From contig NZ_JAFIBI010000001.1 in NCBI RefSeq assembly GCF_017832975.1, positions 1,922,001 through 1,986,000 of the forward strand: DNA of 64,000 nt, in the 5' to 3' direction. How positions within the stretch are numbered: the stretch's first letter is position 1; the number at the start of each line of letters is the position of its first letter. Both the position numbers and the translations under genes were made by a program. Source of the stretch: Arthrobacter sp. PvP023. Its GTDB lineage: Bacteria; Actinomycetota; Actinomycetes; Actinomycetales; Micrococcaceae. Shown piece by piece: positions 44,015 to 52,221 of the stretch. The notes under the pieces are model-generated. The model was not told the origin of the DNA, ran no database searches, and saw only the letters and a program-made list of their open reading frames with translations.

Positions 44015-44049
44015 ATGCCCGCTGTCCAGGCCGGACGGCGGGCATTTTC
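44015..44049 (+). terminator. Terminator of the peptide transporter operon
   Basis: ATGCCCGC (44015-44022) pairs with GCGGGCAT (44038-44045), with inner GTCC/GGAC pairing, followed by TTTTC. Confidence 0.85.
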
Positions 44050-44108
44050 GTCCCCTGGGCAACGTTGCACGGACGCTTAACAGCCACAGGGAATTGGCGG
44101 GGTGCCCA

Positions 44109-44123
44109 TAGACTGGAACCATG
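44109..44123 (+). promoter_or_regulatory. Leaderless-type -10 of chorismate mutase gene
   Basis: TAGACT (44109-44114) is followed by exactly six bases and the ATG at 44121, with no ribosome site. No convincing -35. Confidence 0.45.
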
Positions 44124-44564
44124 ACCGAGCAGAACCAAGATCTTCCAGACGCCGATTCCTACGACCCCGCAGCCAGCTCATTGGCCGGACAGGTGGACCA
44201 AGCGGTCATGGCGGAACTGCTGTCTATCCGGTCCAGCATTGACAACATCGATGCCACCCTTGTCTTTCTCCTGGCCGAACGGTTCAAGGCCACCCAGAAG
44301 GTGGGCTTTCTCAAGGCCGCGCACAAACTTCCCGCCGGGGACCCCGGCCGGGAGACCGCCCAGATTGCACGGCTGCGCCGCCTTGCCGAAGAAGCGCACC
44401 TGGATCCGGCCTTTGCGGAGAAGTTCCTGAACTTCATCATCGGCGAGGTGATCCGGCACCACGAAGCCATTGCCGAAGACCACCAGGCGGCCGAGAACAA
44501 CGGGGCGGCGGCAGGCCCGCCGGTGCTTTCCTCGCCCGCCCCCTCAACCGCCGTCGACGCCTAG
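44121..44564 (+). CDS. Chorismate mutase (AroQ type)
   Basis: 147 residues, all-helical AroQ fold. It converts chorismate to prephenate for Phe/Tyr synthesis. Conserved residues include the Arg in LLSIRSSIDNID (about 34-45), Arg54 and Lys60 (AERFKATQKVG), and the C-terminal FAEKFLNFIIGEVIRHHE (about 98-115). There is no signal peptide, so it is the cytosolic form; actinobacterial AroQ often depends on DAHP synthase for full activity. It is immediately followed (3 bases) by the MetE-like gene. Confidence 0.92.
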   Translation: MTEQNQDLPDADSYDPAASSLAGQVDQAVMAELLSIRSSIDNIDATLVFLLAERFKATQKVGFLKAAHKLPAGDPGRETAQIARLRRLAEEAHLDPAFAEKFLNFIIGEVIRHHEAIAEDHQAAENNGAAAGPPVLSSPAPSTAVDA

Positions 44565-44567
44565 GCC

Positions 44568-45593
44568 ATGCCCGAATCGCAGGTAACTGCCACCGCCCTG
44601 GGACCATGGCCGGGTGAGGATCCGCTGGAGGCAACGCGGATCATCCGCGGCGAACTCGGCAGCCCGCACTTGCCGTTCCTCGTGGAGCTTCCGGACCGCG
44701 GAGTCGGCTCGGATGCGCTCGGCAGGACGGCCTCGCTCCTGGTTGACCTATCCGTGGACGTCCAGCCCTACGGATGGCGGATCGTGGATCGGCCGGGCAA
44801 GGACCTCATGCGGGCAAAGTCGGCGCTCTCCACGGACATCAACGTCCTGGCCGACGTTGCCGGGACCGAAGACAGTCCGGCGCCGGACTTCAAGGTCCAA
44901 GTGCGCGGACCGCTCAGCCTGGCCGCGGGCCTGCACCTCCACAACGGCGAACGTGCCCTGCTCGACTACGGCGCACGGCGTGACATTGCCGAATCGCTGG
45001 CGGCCGGTGTTGGCGATTTCCTGGCACGCATCGGCACTGCTGTGCCCGGGGCCCGGCTGGTGGTCCAGATAGATGAACCCGATATTGCGGCAGTCCTCGC
45101 CGGCACGATTCCAACATCCAGCGGCTACCGGACCTTGCGCGCTGTACCGGGCCGGGAAGTGACAGAGTCGTGGCGCTTGGTCATTGATGCGATCAGGGCG
45201 GCCGGGGCGGCCGAAACCGTCATCGCGGTTGCCGAGATTGAGGCGCCTTTCGAGCGTATTCTCTCCGCAGGGGCGGACGGGATAGCAGTTCCGCTTAAGG
45301 CGCTGACGTCCCGCCAATGGGAACAGCTCGCCGGTGCGGTCGAGGCCGGGAAGAGCCTGTGGGCCGGAGTGCTGCCCGCCAGCCACCGTGCTGCCTCACT
45401 GCCGCGCGTCCAGGAAGCTGTGGAGAGCGTCTGGCGGCCTTGGCGGCAGATGGGTCTTCCGGCTTCCTCGTTAGGTTCAATCCGGGTGACGCCGTCCGAG
45501 GGGCTATCCGGGCACACGCCGTCCTCCGCCACGGCCGTCCTGGTCCGCCTCACCCAGGTGGCGGACGGGCTCAACCAGTTGGCACTCGGCTAG
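44568..45593 (+). CDS. MetE-like (cobalamin-independent methionine synthase fold) protein without zinc ligands
   Basis: 341 residues resembling the C-terminal barrel of MetE. QIDEPD (about 167-172) matches the MetE iDEP motif. The zinc-thiolate site is lost: where MetE has HxC the protein reads AVAEIE (about 220-225), where MetE has PDCGL it reads PSEGL (309-313), and the whole protein contains no cysteine. It therefore cannot perform classical Zn-activated methyl transfer. The same family is found in mycobacteria (Rv3015c type) and is often mislabelled methionine synthase. Its stop shares CTAG with the convergent gene. Confidence 0.8.
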   Translation: MPESQVTATALGPWPGEDPLEATRIIRGELGSPHLPFLVELPDRGVGSDALGRTASLLVDLSVDVQPYGWRIVDRPGKDLMRAKSALSTDINVLADVAGTEDSPAPDFKVQVRGPLSLAAGLHLHNGERALLDYGARRDIAESLAAGVGDFLARIGTAVPGARLVVQIDEPDIAAVLAGTIPTSSGYRTLRAVPGREVTESWRLVIDAIRAAGAAETVIAVAEIEAPFERILSAGADGIAVPLKALTSRQWEQLAGAVEAGKSLWAGVLPASHRAASLPRVQEAVESVWRPWRQMGLPASSLGSIRVTPSEGLSGHTPSSATAVLVRLTQVADGLNQLALG

Positions 45594-46303
45594 ATCCGGC
45601 TTTCCCACCTGTCGGGCCGGGCGTAGCCCGGGAGGTGGCCCGGCGTCGTGGCCGTTCCCGGGTAGGAACGGCGCCGATAGTCGAAGCTTCCGGCATAGAC
45701 CAGGACAAGTCCCAGCTGCGGCTGGATCACCTTGACCTGGATCCGGTGTTTTCCGCGGACGCCTTCCGACGGTTCCCACCACTGCTCTGCGCAGGCCTTG
45801 GCGTCCAGTGCCGCCGGCAGCGGGATGCGCAGCGGTCCCAGGAACAGCCGGGACGCCTCAGAGACGCCGCGGAGCCTGCCCTCAGCGGTCACGCTGAGGT
45901 TGAGGTCGGTGACCAGGCGCCGGTAGCGGCCAACGTAGTCCACGAGTCCCGGGCTGCTTCGGGACTCGTCAAAGCTGGTGGTGTCGTGGAGCAACCGGGT
46001 GCGGCCGGGGAAGTGGATCTCGCGCCTGGCGGTCAGGCTTGACCGGCCGAACGGATCGAGGTGCGCGTGGTTTTCGATCCGGAAAGGAATGCGCTCACCG
46101 TACTCCGGGAAGAACGCTTCCTCCCCGGTAGTCAACCGAAGCAGCGGGCGGAGCCATGCCTGCCGGCAGCCGACGACGTCGAACACCCCTTCTCCGACGC
46201 CATAGCGTCCGGAGCCGGGGGCGAGCGAGAAGTATTCCTGAAGCTCGGGCTGCAGGCGGGCAAAGTCGCTGCCCAGGGCACGCTCATAGATAGGGGTATT
46301 CAC
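45590..46303 (-). CDS. DUF4166-domain protein
   Basis: 237 residues from a GTG at 46303 with a strong AGGAGG-like site (CAGGAGG) upstream. It is soluble, no signal peptide. The sequence TPIYERALGSDFARLQPELQEYFSL opens a DUF4166 domain that fills the protein (about 30-235; VFDVVG, EYGERIPFRIENHAHLDPFG). Function is unknown, and the domain occurs in actinobacteria and some saccharopine-dehydrogenase-linked proteins. It is last in the minus-strand cluster after DUF58 and shares the CTAG stop tetranucleotide with the MetE-like gene. Confidence 0.75.
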   Translation of the reverse strand: MNTPIYERALGSDFARLQPELQEYFSLAPGSGRYGVGEGVFDVVGCRQAWLRPLLRLTTGEEAFFPEYGERIPFRIENHAHLDPFGRSSLTARREIHFPGRTRLLHDTTSFDESRSSPGLVDYVGRYRRLVTDLNLSVTAEGRLRGVSEASRLFLGPLRIPLPAALDAKACAEQWWEPSEGVRGKHRIQVKVIQPQLGLVLVYAGSFDYRRRSYPGTATTPGHLPGYARPDRWESRI

Positions 46304-46331
46304 AATAGCCTCCTGGTTTTCGACACGCGGA

Positions 46332-47624
46332 TCATAGTCTTCCTGCCGCTTTGAGCCGGATGTAGGCGTCCGCGAGTGCGGGCGGCAGCTGGTGGGGTTC
46401 GGCGTCCACCACTTCGACGCCCATCTGGCGCAGCTGGATGGCCACTGCCTCACGTTCCAGCAGGGCGCGTTCGGCGGCTGCCGCGCGGAACACCTGTGCC
46501 GCCGTCGTCCGTTCCTTCTGCATCGCGCCCAGCATGGGGTCGCGCACGGAGGCGACCACCACCACATGCTGCTGCGCGAGCTGCGCGGCCATCGGCAGCA
46601 GTCCCTCTTCCGGTGCGCCGCTGTCCAGCGGGGTCAGCAGCACCACCAGTGAGCGGTGCGCGGATATCTGCCGGATCTGGCCCGGGACCTGGCTCCAGTC
46701 CAGCTCAATGAGTTCCGGTTCAAGCGGCGCCATGGCCTGCACGAGCTGCCCCAGCAGATTACCTTTCGACGCGGATCCGGCCCGTCCACGGGTCCGCCGG
46801 TCGAAGGCGAAGAAATCCACGCGGTCGCCGCCGCGTTCGGCGAGGACGGCCAGCAGCAGGGCCGCTTCGATCCCGGTGTCAAGGCGGGGTTCGTCGTCGA
46901 TCCTCGCGGCCGCCGTCCGGGAGGTATCGAGCATGATCACCACGCGACGGTCCCGTTCAGGACGCCAGGTACGGACGACGACGGCGGAGCGCCGCGCCGT
47001 GGCGCGCCAGTCAATGGAACGGACGTCGTCACCACGGACATAGTCGCGGAGGGAATCGAACTCGGTGCCGGCCCCCCTGATCTGGACCGCCGCTTTTCCG
47101 TCGAGCTCGCGCAGTTTACGGAGCTTCGAGGGAAGGTGGCGTCGCGAGTGGAACGGCGGCAGCACCCGGACGGAGCCTGGGCACGGAAGTGTCCGCTGCC
47201 GGGCTGCCAGCTGCAGCGGCCCGAAGGCACGGAGGGTCACATGCGGTGCCTTGAGGTCGCCGCGCCGGGCAGGCTTCAGCAGTACCTTCATTCGCCTCCG
47301 CTCACCGGCCGGAACGTCCACGCGCTGGCGCGGGTTCTGCGCCCCGGCAGATGGCTGCCAGGCGTCCCGGACCAGGGCACGGAGCGGGCGTGAGCCGGTG
47401 TTCCCGATGGTCAGGACGGATTCGGTGCTCCCGGTCAGGGTGACGTTCCCCGGCAGGGTCCGGAACAATGTGACCTTCCGGGGGGACGCGGCCATGGCGA
47501 GGTCCAGCAGCAGGACAGCGCACAGGACCAGGCAGACCAGCAGGACCGTGCCCCAGCCGGGATACAGCATGACCGGCACCAGGCCCGCCAGCGCCAGAAG
47601 TACGAACCGTCCCGATATGGCCAT
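46332..47624 (-). CDS. DUF58 (von Willebrand A-like) membrane protein
   Basis: 430 residues: two N-terminal TM segments (about 7-45), a beta-rich region, then the DUF58 domain with GTEFDSLRDYVRGDDVRSIDWRATAR-type signature (about 200-225) leading into a degenerate VWA fold (VVIMLDTSRT). DUF58 proteins accompany MoxR ATPases in cell-envelope or chaperone modules. The gene is four bases after moxR. Confidence 0.88.
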   Translation of the reverse strand: MAISGRFVLLALAGLVPVMLYPGWGTVLLVCLVLCAVLLLDLAMAASPRKVTLFRTLPGNVTLTGSTESVLTIGNTGSRPLRALVRDAWQPSAGAQNPRQRVDVPAGERRRMKVLLKPARRGDLKAPHVTLRAFGPLQLAARQRTLPCPGSVRVLPPFHSRRHLPSKLRKLRELDGKAAVQIRGAGTEFDSLRDYVRGDDVRSIDWRATARRSAVVVRTWRPERDRRVVIMLDTSRTAAARIDDEPRLDTGIEAALLLAVLAERGGDRVDFFAFDRRTRGRAGSASKGNLLGQLVQAMAPLEPELIELDWSQVPGQIRQISAHRSLVVLLTPLDSGAPEEGLLPMAAQLAQQHVVVVASVRDPMLGAMQKERTTAAQVFRAAAAERALLEREAVAIQLRQMGVEVVDAEPHQLPPALADAYIRLKAAGRL

Positions 47625-47628
47625 GGCG

Positions 47629-48657
47629 TCAGCGGGGCACGGGAACGGTCGCCAGGATGCTGGCGAGGACGCCGTCCACGTGCACGCCGTCCATCTGGGC
47701 TTCCGGTTGCAGGGCCACGCGGTGCCGAAGGCAGGGGAGAGCCAGGGCCTTTACGTCATCCGGTGTCACGAACTGCCGCCCGGAGAGCCAGGCCCACGCC
47801 CGGGCGGCACTCAGCAGGGCTGTCGCGCCGCGCGGGGACACGCCGAGCTGGAAGGACGGTGCCGCGCGCGTGGCCCTCGCGATGTCAACGATGTAGGCGG
47901 CCACCTCAGGCGCCACCTCCACCGCAGCCACCGCCAGGCGGGCCTGCTCCAGCTCGGCTGCACCCGCCACCGCCCGGACGCCGGCGGCAGCCAGGTTCCT
48001 GGAGTCAAAGCCGGCCGCATGCCTGCGGATGACCTCGATCTCGTCGGCACGCCCCGGCAACGGCATGGCAAGTTTCAGGAGGAAACGGTCCAGTTGGGCC
48101 TCAGGCAGGGGATAGGTGCCCTCATACTCCACCGGGTTCTGCGTGGCTGCCACGATGAACGGAACCGGAAGCGGGCGTGAGGTTCCGTCCGCAGAGACCT
48201 GGCGTTCCTCCATGGCCTCCAACAGGGATGCCTGCGTCTTCGGCGGAGTCCTGTTGATCTCGTCGGCCAGCAGGATGTTGGTAAAGACGGGGCCTTCGCG
48301 GAAGCTGAACTCCGAGGTCCGGGAGTCGAAGACCAACGAGCCGGTGATGTCGCCCGGCATCAGGTCGGGGGTGAACTGCACGCGCTTCGTGTCCAGGCTT
48401 AGCGCCGCGGAGAGCGTGCGGACCAGCAGTGTCTTGGCCACGCCCGGAACCCCTTCGAGCAGGACATGACCGCGGCAGAGCAATGCGATGAGCAGCCCGG
48501 TGACGGTGGAGTCCTGGCCGACCACGGCCTTGGCAACCTCGTGCCGCACATCGAGCAAGGCCTGGCGGACGGGATCGGCGGCCGCCGTGGCCTCGGCGGT
48601 TGCGAGCGCGGGGCCGCCGGGGCCGCCCTGCGTGAATCCGTTGGTCTGCTCACTCAT
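47629..48657 (-). CDS. MoxR-family AAA+ ATPase
   Basis: 342 residues. Walker A GVPGVAKT (69-76), Walker B in ILLADEINR, sensor and Arg-finger regions follow. MoxR ATPases act as chaperones with VWA-type partners such as the DUF58 neighbour. Start overlaps the DUF4350 stop (ATGA, 48654-48657), so translation is coupled. Confidence 0.92.
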   Translation of the reverse strand: MSEQTNGFTQGGPGGPALATAEATAAADPVRQALLDVRHEVAKAVVGQDSTVTGLLIALLCRGHVLLEGVPGVAKTLLVRTLSAALSLDTKRVQFTPDLMPGDITGSLVFDSRTSEFSFREGPVFTNILLADEINRTPPKTQASLLEAMEERQVSADGTSRPLPVPFIVAATQNPVEYEGTYPLPEAQLDRFLLKLAMPLPGRADEIEVIRRHAAGFDSRNLAAAGVRAVAGAAELEQARLAVAAVEVAPEVAAYIVDIARATRAAPSFQLGVSPRGATALLSAARAWAWLSGRQFVTPDDVKALALPCLRHRVALQPEAQMDGVHVDGVLASILATVPVPR

Positions 48658-49886
48658 CGGGCGGTTACCTCTTTCTCTAGTGATTCAAGCTGCTGGGCCC
48701 AGCGCACCAGCTCGGTCTCCGTCCGGGGACGGGCCTCCAGCACACCGGCCGTGTCTTCGCGGGTGCGCCCAAGGTGCCTCGCGACGGCGTCGACAATCGC
48801 CGGTGATTCAGTATCCGTTCCCAGCCGGAGGGCCCGGGCGAGCCGGACCAGCGCACCCGCCCTGAGGCTGTCCGCTGCACGGTCCACGGCGTGGGCGTCA
48901 TGGTACAGCCGTGCGCGGCCTTCAGCAGTCTCCACGGCCTTGACCACCACGGGCAGCGGTTCGAAGACCAGTGGTCCCAGCCGCCTTCCCCGCCAGGCCA
49001 TCGCCAGAACGGCTACCAAGGCAAGCCACGGGCCGAGGAAGGCGACCCACGGAGGGGCGAGCTCATCCAGCGTCTTCGGGGTGTCCTCTGCCGTGACATC
49101 CGCCAAGCCCGGAAGGTACCAGACGAGTGTGTCCGACGACCCCAGTGTCCTGAGCGCCAAGGCGGCGTTGCCGTGTTCATCGAGCAGGCGGTTGCTGAAG
49201 ATTTGAGCGCTACCCACCACTGTCAGCCTGCCGTCGTCACTGCTGGCAAAGAGCCCGCCCATGCCTGCTGCGGGTTCGTAGCAAACGCGGTTGGCCTGAT
49301 ACAGGTAGGCGGAGTCCGCCGAGACCGCTCCGGCGGCAGCGGGAGCGTCCAACGCGCAGCCGGGGTCCAGGGTTGCCACTTCCGCCGGCACGACTCCGGC
49401 GGGACGAATGTCGCCGCCGAGCGCGCTGAGCGTGCTCAGCCGGGGAGTGATAATCACCATCCTGTCCGTGGCCTGCTGCAAAGCCTGCAGCTGGTCGGGG
49501 TCCAGGTAGCCGTTTCGATCGTAAAGGAACAATGTGGGTCCGGGGCCGTCAGCAGATTCTGACGCGCTGTCTTCCGAGGCCCGGTCCAGCGCCGACATCG
49601 TTGCGTCGAAGGTGTCGGTCTGGCGAATGTTCACGCCCCGGCTTCCCAGTATCTCCGCTGCTGCCCGGGCTCCTTCCGGAGCAGCGTTGCGTGCCGACAG
49701 GGACAGGCCGTCGCTGCGGGGCGATTGCTGGGCCACGATTGTCAGCCCCACGCCCACGGAGAAGACCAGAATCAGCAGGGTCCACGTCCGGTGCCGGCGG
49801 ATCCATGCCGTGACGGCGTGACCCGCTCTGCCGCCCCCGGCCACCGCAGGCGCCGGCCCATTCTCCGACTCCAGGACAGGCGTCAT
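48654..49886 (-). CDS. DUF4350-domain membrane protein
   Basis: 410 residues. The N-terminal TM (about 34-52) is followed by an extracytoplasmic DUF4350 domain (about 60-230) that resembles glutamine-amidotransferase-like folds, then a second TM (about 272-295) and a cytosolic tail. Common in MoxR/DUF58 clusters of actinobacteria. Its start overlaps the end of the DUF4129 gene (49883-49886). Confidence 0.83.
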   Translation of the reverse strand: MTPVLESENGPAPAVAGGGRAGHAVTAWIRRHRTWTLLILVFSVGVGLTIVAQQSPRSDGLSLSARNAAPEGARAAAEILGSRGVNIRQTDTFDATMSALDRASEDSASESADGPGPTLFLYDRNGYLDPDQLQALQQATDRMVIITPRLSTLSALGGDIRPAGVVPAEVATLDPGCALDAPAAAGAVSADSAYLYQANRVCYEPAAGMGGLFASSDDGRLTVVGSAQIFSNRLLDEHGNAALALRTLGSSDTLVWYLPGLADVTAEDTPKTLDELAPPWVAFLGPWLALVAVLAMAWRGRRLGPLVFEPLPVVVKAVETAEGRARLYHDAHAVDRAADSLRAGALVRLARALRLGTDTESPAIVDAVARHLGRTREDTAGVLEARPRTETELVRWAQQLESLEKEVTAR

Positions 49887-50620
49887 CGGGGCAGCTCCAG
49901 GTGATCCGCGGCGGTCCGGCCGTAGTCGGGCCTTGCTGTTTCAAGTAGCTGGTCCAACTCCACCATGCCTGCGTGGTCCCCGGCTGCGGCATCGGCGCTG
50001 CCATACCGTACGCCGTCGAAGATGCCGGCGGCACGCCGCAGCTCAGCGGCGTAGCTGCCAAATGCGCCGGCAAGCTGGCCGGCCACTTCATCCGCGGTGC
50101 GGCCGGGCAAGTGGTCGATAATGGTGCGCTCCTCGGCGGCCCGGACGATGGCACGGAACTGTTCGACGACGGCGGTGCGCCAGTCGGCGCGAGCTGCCGC
50201 GGCTGCCGCGAGCCGGCGGTATTCTGCCGGGCTGATGGAAGGATCGGCGTCGACGTCGTTCCTGTCCGGGCGGCGGCGCCGGGCGTTCAGCCGGGGGCGC
50301 GCCAGAAGGATGGCCCCGGCGATAAGGACGATAATCGTCACTCCGATGGCCGGTACAGCGACACCGCCGTCGATTGCGGGGTCGCCGCTGCCAAGCGACC
50401 GCAGCCATTCTGTGAACTGCCGCCAGAGACCGGTCAGCCAGTCGGGCTCGGCATCCCGGTATACGGGCTTTGAGAGCTCCTCGACCGCCCACCTGCGGGC
50501 TTCCTGCCTGTCGGGTTCAACAGGAGGTTCGGCCAGCGTGCGGCCTAACGTCGAATGCAAAACCGCACCTGCTGCGGACGCGGCCTCCAACGCCGACTCG
50601 AAAAAGCCAGGCCGGCTCAT
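49883..50620 (-). CDS. DUF4129-domain membrane protein
   Basis: 245 residues from the ATG at 50620; the open frame upstream overlaps the next gene and is not coding there. One TM (about 82-104) and a C-terminal DUF4129 helical domain (about 140-240, AEYRRLAAAAAARADWRTAVVEQFRAIVRAAE...RTADEVAGQL). The same domain forms the tail of transglutaminase proteins in many MoxR clusters; here it stands alone. Overlaps both neighbours by four bases. Confidence 0.83.
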   Translation of the reverse strand: MSRPGFFESALEAASAAGAVLHSTLGRTLAEPPVEPDRQEARRWAVEELSKPVYRDAEPDWLTGLWRQFTEWLRSLGSGDPAIDGGVAVPAIGVTIIVLIAGAILLARPRLNARRRRPDRNDVDADPSISPAEYRRLAAAAAARADWRTAVVEQFRAIVRAAEERTIIDHLPGRTADEVAGQLAGAFGSYAAELRRAAGIFDGVRYGSADAAAGDHAGMVELDQLLETARPDYGRTAADHLELPR

Positions 50621-51963
50621 CCGGCGCCCGGCGGCGGGCCGGAGGGCGGTGGGTTGTACCCCTGCGGAGGGCCGTACCCCGGCGGGGGGCCGTAGCTCGG
50701 TGGCGGGCCGTAGCCCGGTGGAGGGCCGTAGCCCGGTGGCGGGCCGTACGGCGCACGGGTCCAGATGCCGGAAGCAGGGGTGCCCGCAAAGTTGCCCTCG
50801 GGCGCCACACCGCGCCCGGGAACGCCGTCGGAGTCGTTGCCTGATTCGAGCTGCCGCTGGAGGGCGAGGTCCAAGCCTTCCTTTCGCATCCGAAGGTCCA
50901 TGTACAGAAGGCCCATGACGGAGGTTTGGAAGGCATACCCCACGGCACCGATAACGGCTGTGACAAGGATCGATGCGATCCCGACGACCGCGGAAAGGGC
51001 GCGCTGCCCGTCGTCTCCGCCATGGGGAGCGATGACGGAGGAGAAGCCGCCGGTAGCGAGGCCGATGGGGATCTGGACAATCTGGCTGATGATGCCGATC
51101 AGGAGGGAAATGACCAGCACGATGCCGAAGATGCGCCACCAGTTGTGCCGGGTGAGCTGCCAGGACCTCCGCAGGCCGTCAAGAACTCCTTGTTCCTCGA
51201 CCACGATGGCCGCCGGCGTCACCATCAGGCGGATGGAGACCAAGAGTATGGCCGCCATGCTTGCGAGGAACAGGGGGACGATGATCAACGCCGACGTTGC
51301 GCCCATGGAATCGGCCAGCAGGAACGTCCCTCCCACCAGCACTACTCCGAAGGCGATGCCGGCCAGGATCTGCAGACCGCCAAGAGCGAGCAGTGCGCGG
51401 ATCCTGGACCGCGACAATTTCCACATCTCCTTGAAACCGGTGCGTCGGTTCAGGACCGACCGGGCCACCGGAACCACCATCACACCCTGAAGCACAATGG
51501 AGATAAAGAAGGAGACCAGTCCCAGGAGGGCGGCGCCGATCAGGAGGCCCCCTCCGAGGTTGAGCATTTCCGGGGGAGCCATGCCGGCCAGCCACAGGCC
51601 CAGCGACTGTCCGCGCGATTCGGTCTCGGCTGCGAAGGCTTCACCGACAACGGTCGCCAAGGTCTGTGCCAGCATCGCAGCACCCAGCATCGCCGCGGGA
51701 TTCCGCCTGATGGTCTGGAAGGCCCCGTCAAGGATTTCGCCGAACATCAAGGGCCGTAGCGGCACGATGCCGGGTTTTGGCGGGGCTACGTATGCCGGTT
51801 GAGCCCGTCCTGGCTGCTGTCCGGCGTAAGGAGGTCCCCATGGCGGCTGTCCGCTCGGGGTCGTCGACGGTGGGTTCCACTGCGCGGGCGCGTCCCAAGG
51901 GAGTGGTTGCACCGGCTGTGGCTGACCCTCCCGGGACGGCACGTTCGGATCCTGCTCTGACAA
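50617..51963 (-). CDS. GDPD-type multi-pass membrane domain protein with Gly-Pro-Tyr repeats
   Basis: 448 residues from a TTG at 51963, placed by GGAGGAA five bases upstream (an upstream TTG at 51978 lies over that site). A Pro/Gln-rich N-terminus precedes about six TM segments resembling the membrane domain of glycerophosphoryl diester phosphodiesterases; the catalytic GDPD domain is absent. The C-terminus carries five GPPPGY-type hexads. First gene of the minus-strand envelope cluster, divergent from mtrA. Confidence 0.78.
   Translation of the reverse strand: MSEQDPNVPSREGQPQPVQPLPWDAPAQWNPPSTTPSGQPPWGPPYAGQQPGRAQPAYVAPPKPGIVPLRPLMFGEILDGAFQTIRRNPAAMLGAAMLAQTLATVVGEAFAAETESRGQSLGLWLAGMAPPEMLNLGGGLLIGAALLGLVSFFISIVLQGVMVVPVARSVLNRRTGFKEMWKLSRSRIRALLALGGLQILAGIAFGVVLVGGTFLLADSMGATSALIIVPLFLASMAAILLVSIRLMVTPAAIVVEEQGVLDGLRRSWQLTRHNWWRIFGIVLVISLLIGIISQIVQIPIGLATGGFSSVIAPHGGDDGQRALSAVVGIASILVTAVIGAVGYAFQTSVMGLLYMDLRMRKEGLDLALQRQLESGNDSDGVPGRGVAPEGNFAGTPASGIWTRAPYGPPPGYGPPPGYGPPPSYGPPPGYGPPQGYNPPPSGPPPGAG
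50656..50745 (-). repeat. Five 18-bp tandem repeats coding GPPPGY
   Basis: Five hexapeptide units (consensus GPPPGY, with PPPSY and PPQGY variants) encoded by 18-base units with similar but not identical bases. Likely length-variable and exposed at the C-terminus. Confidence 0.9.
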
Positions 51964-52221
51964 CCTGTTCCTCCCCAAAAGACGCTGTCCGCGAGCTGAC
52001 CGGCCACCGCTTCCGCCAGGCGCTCCGGGTCGGTTGTGGCTTGAATTGTCCGGCCCGCTCCCAGCCTATAGTTTTGGCCGTAAGCCACATAGCTTCCGGC
52101 TGATTCTTCCCGCTGTGGCGTCGCCGCGCCCTCCCGGCGTGCTTCCCTGGCGGCAGTGTCCGCGCCATGCCGTGTCGGCCCTCAACGGGACAAAGCCCAT
52201 TCAATAGGCGAATATATAACT

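Noticed and set aside
45590..51963. MoxR/DUF58 cluster as a phage-defence island
   Set aside because: The set is a widespread chromosomal module without defence effectors, nucleases or mobility genes; housekeeping is the simpler reading.
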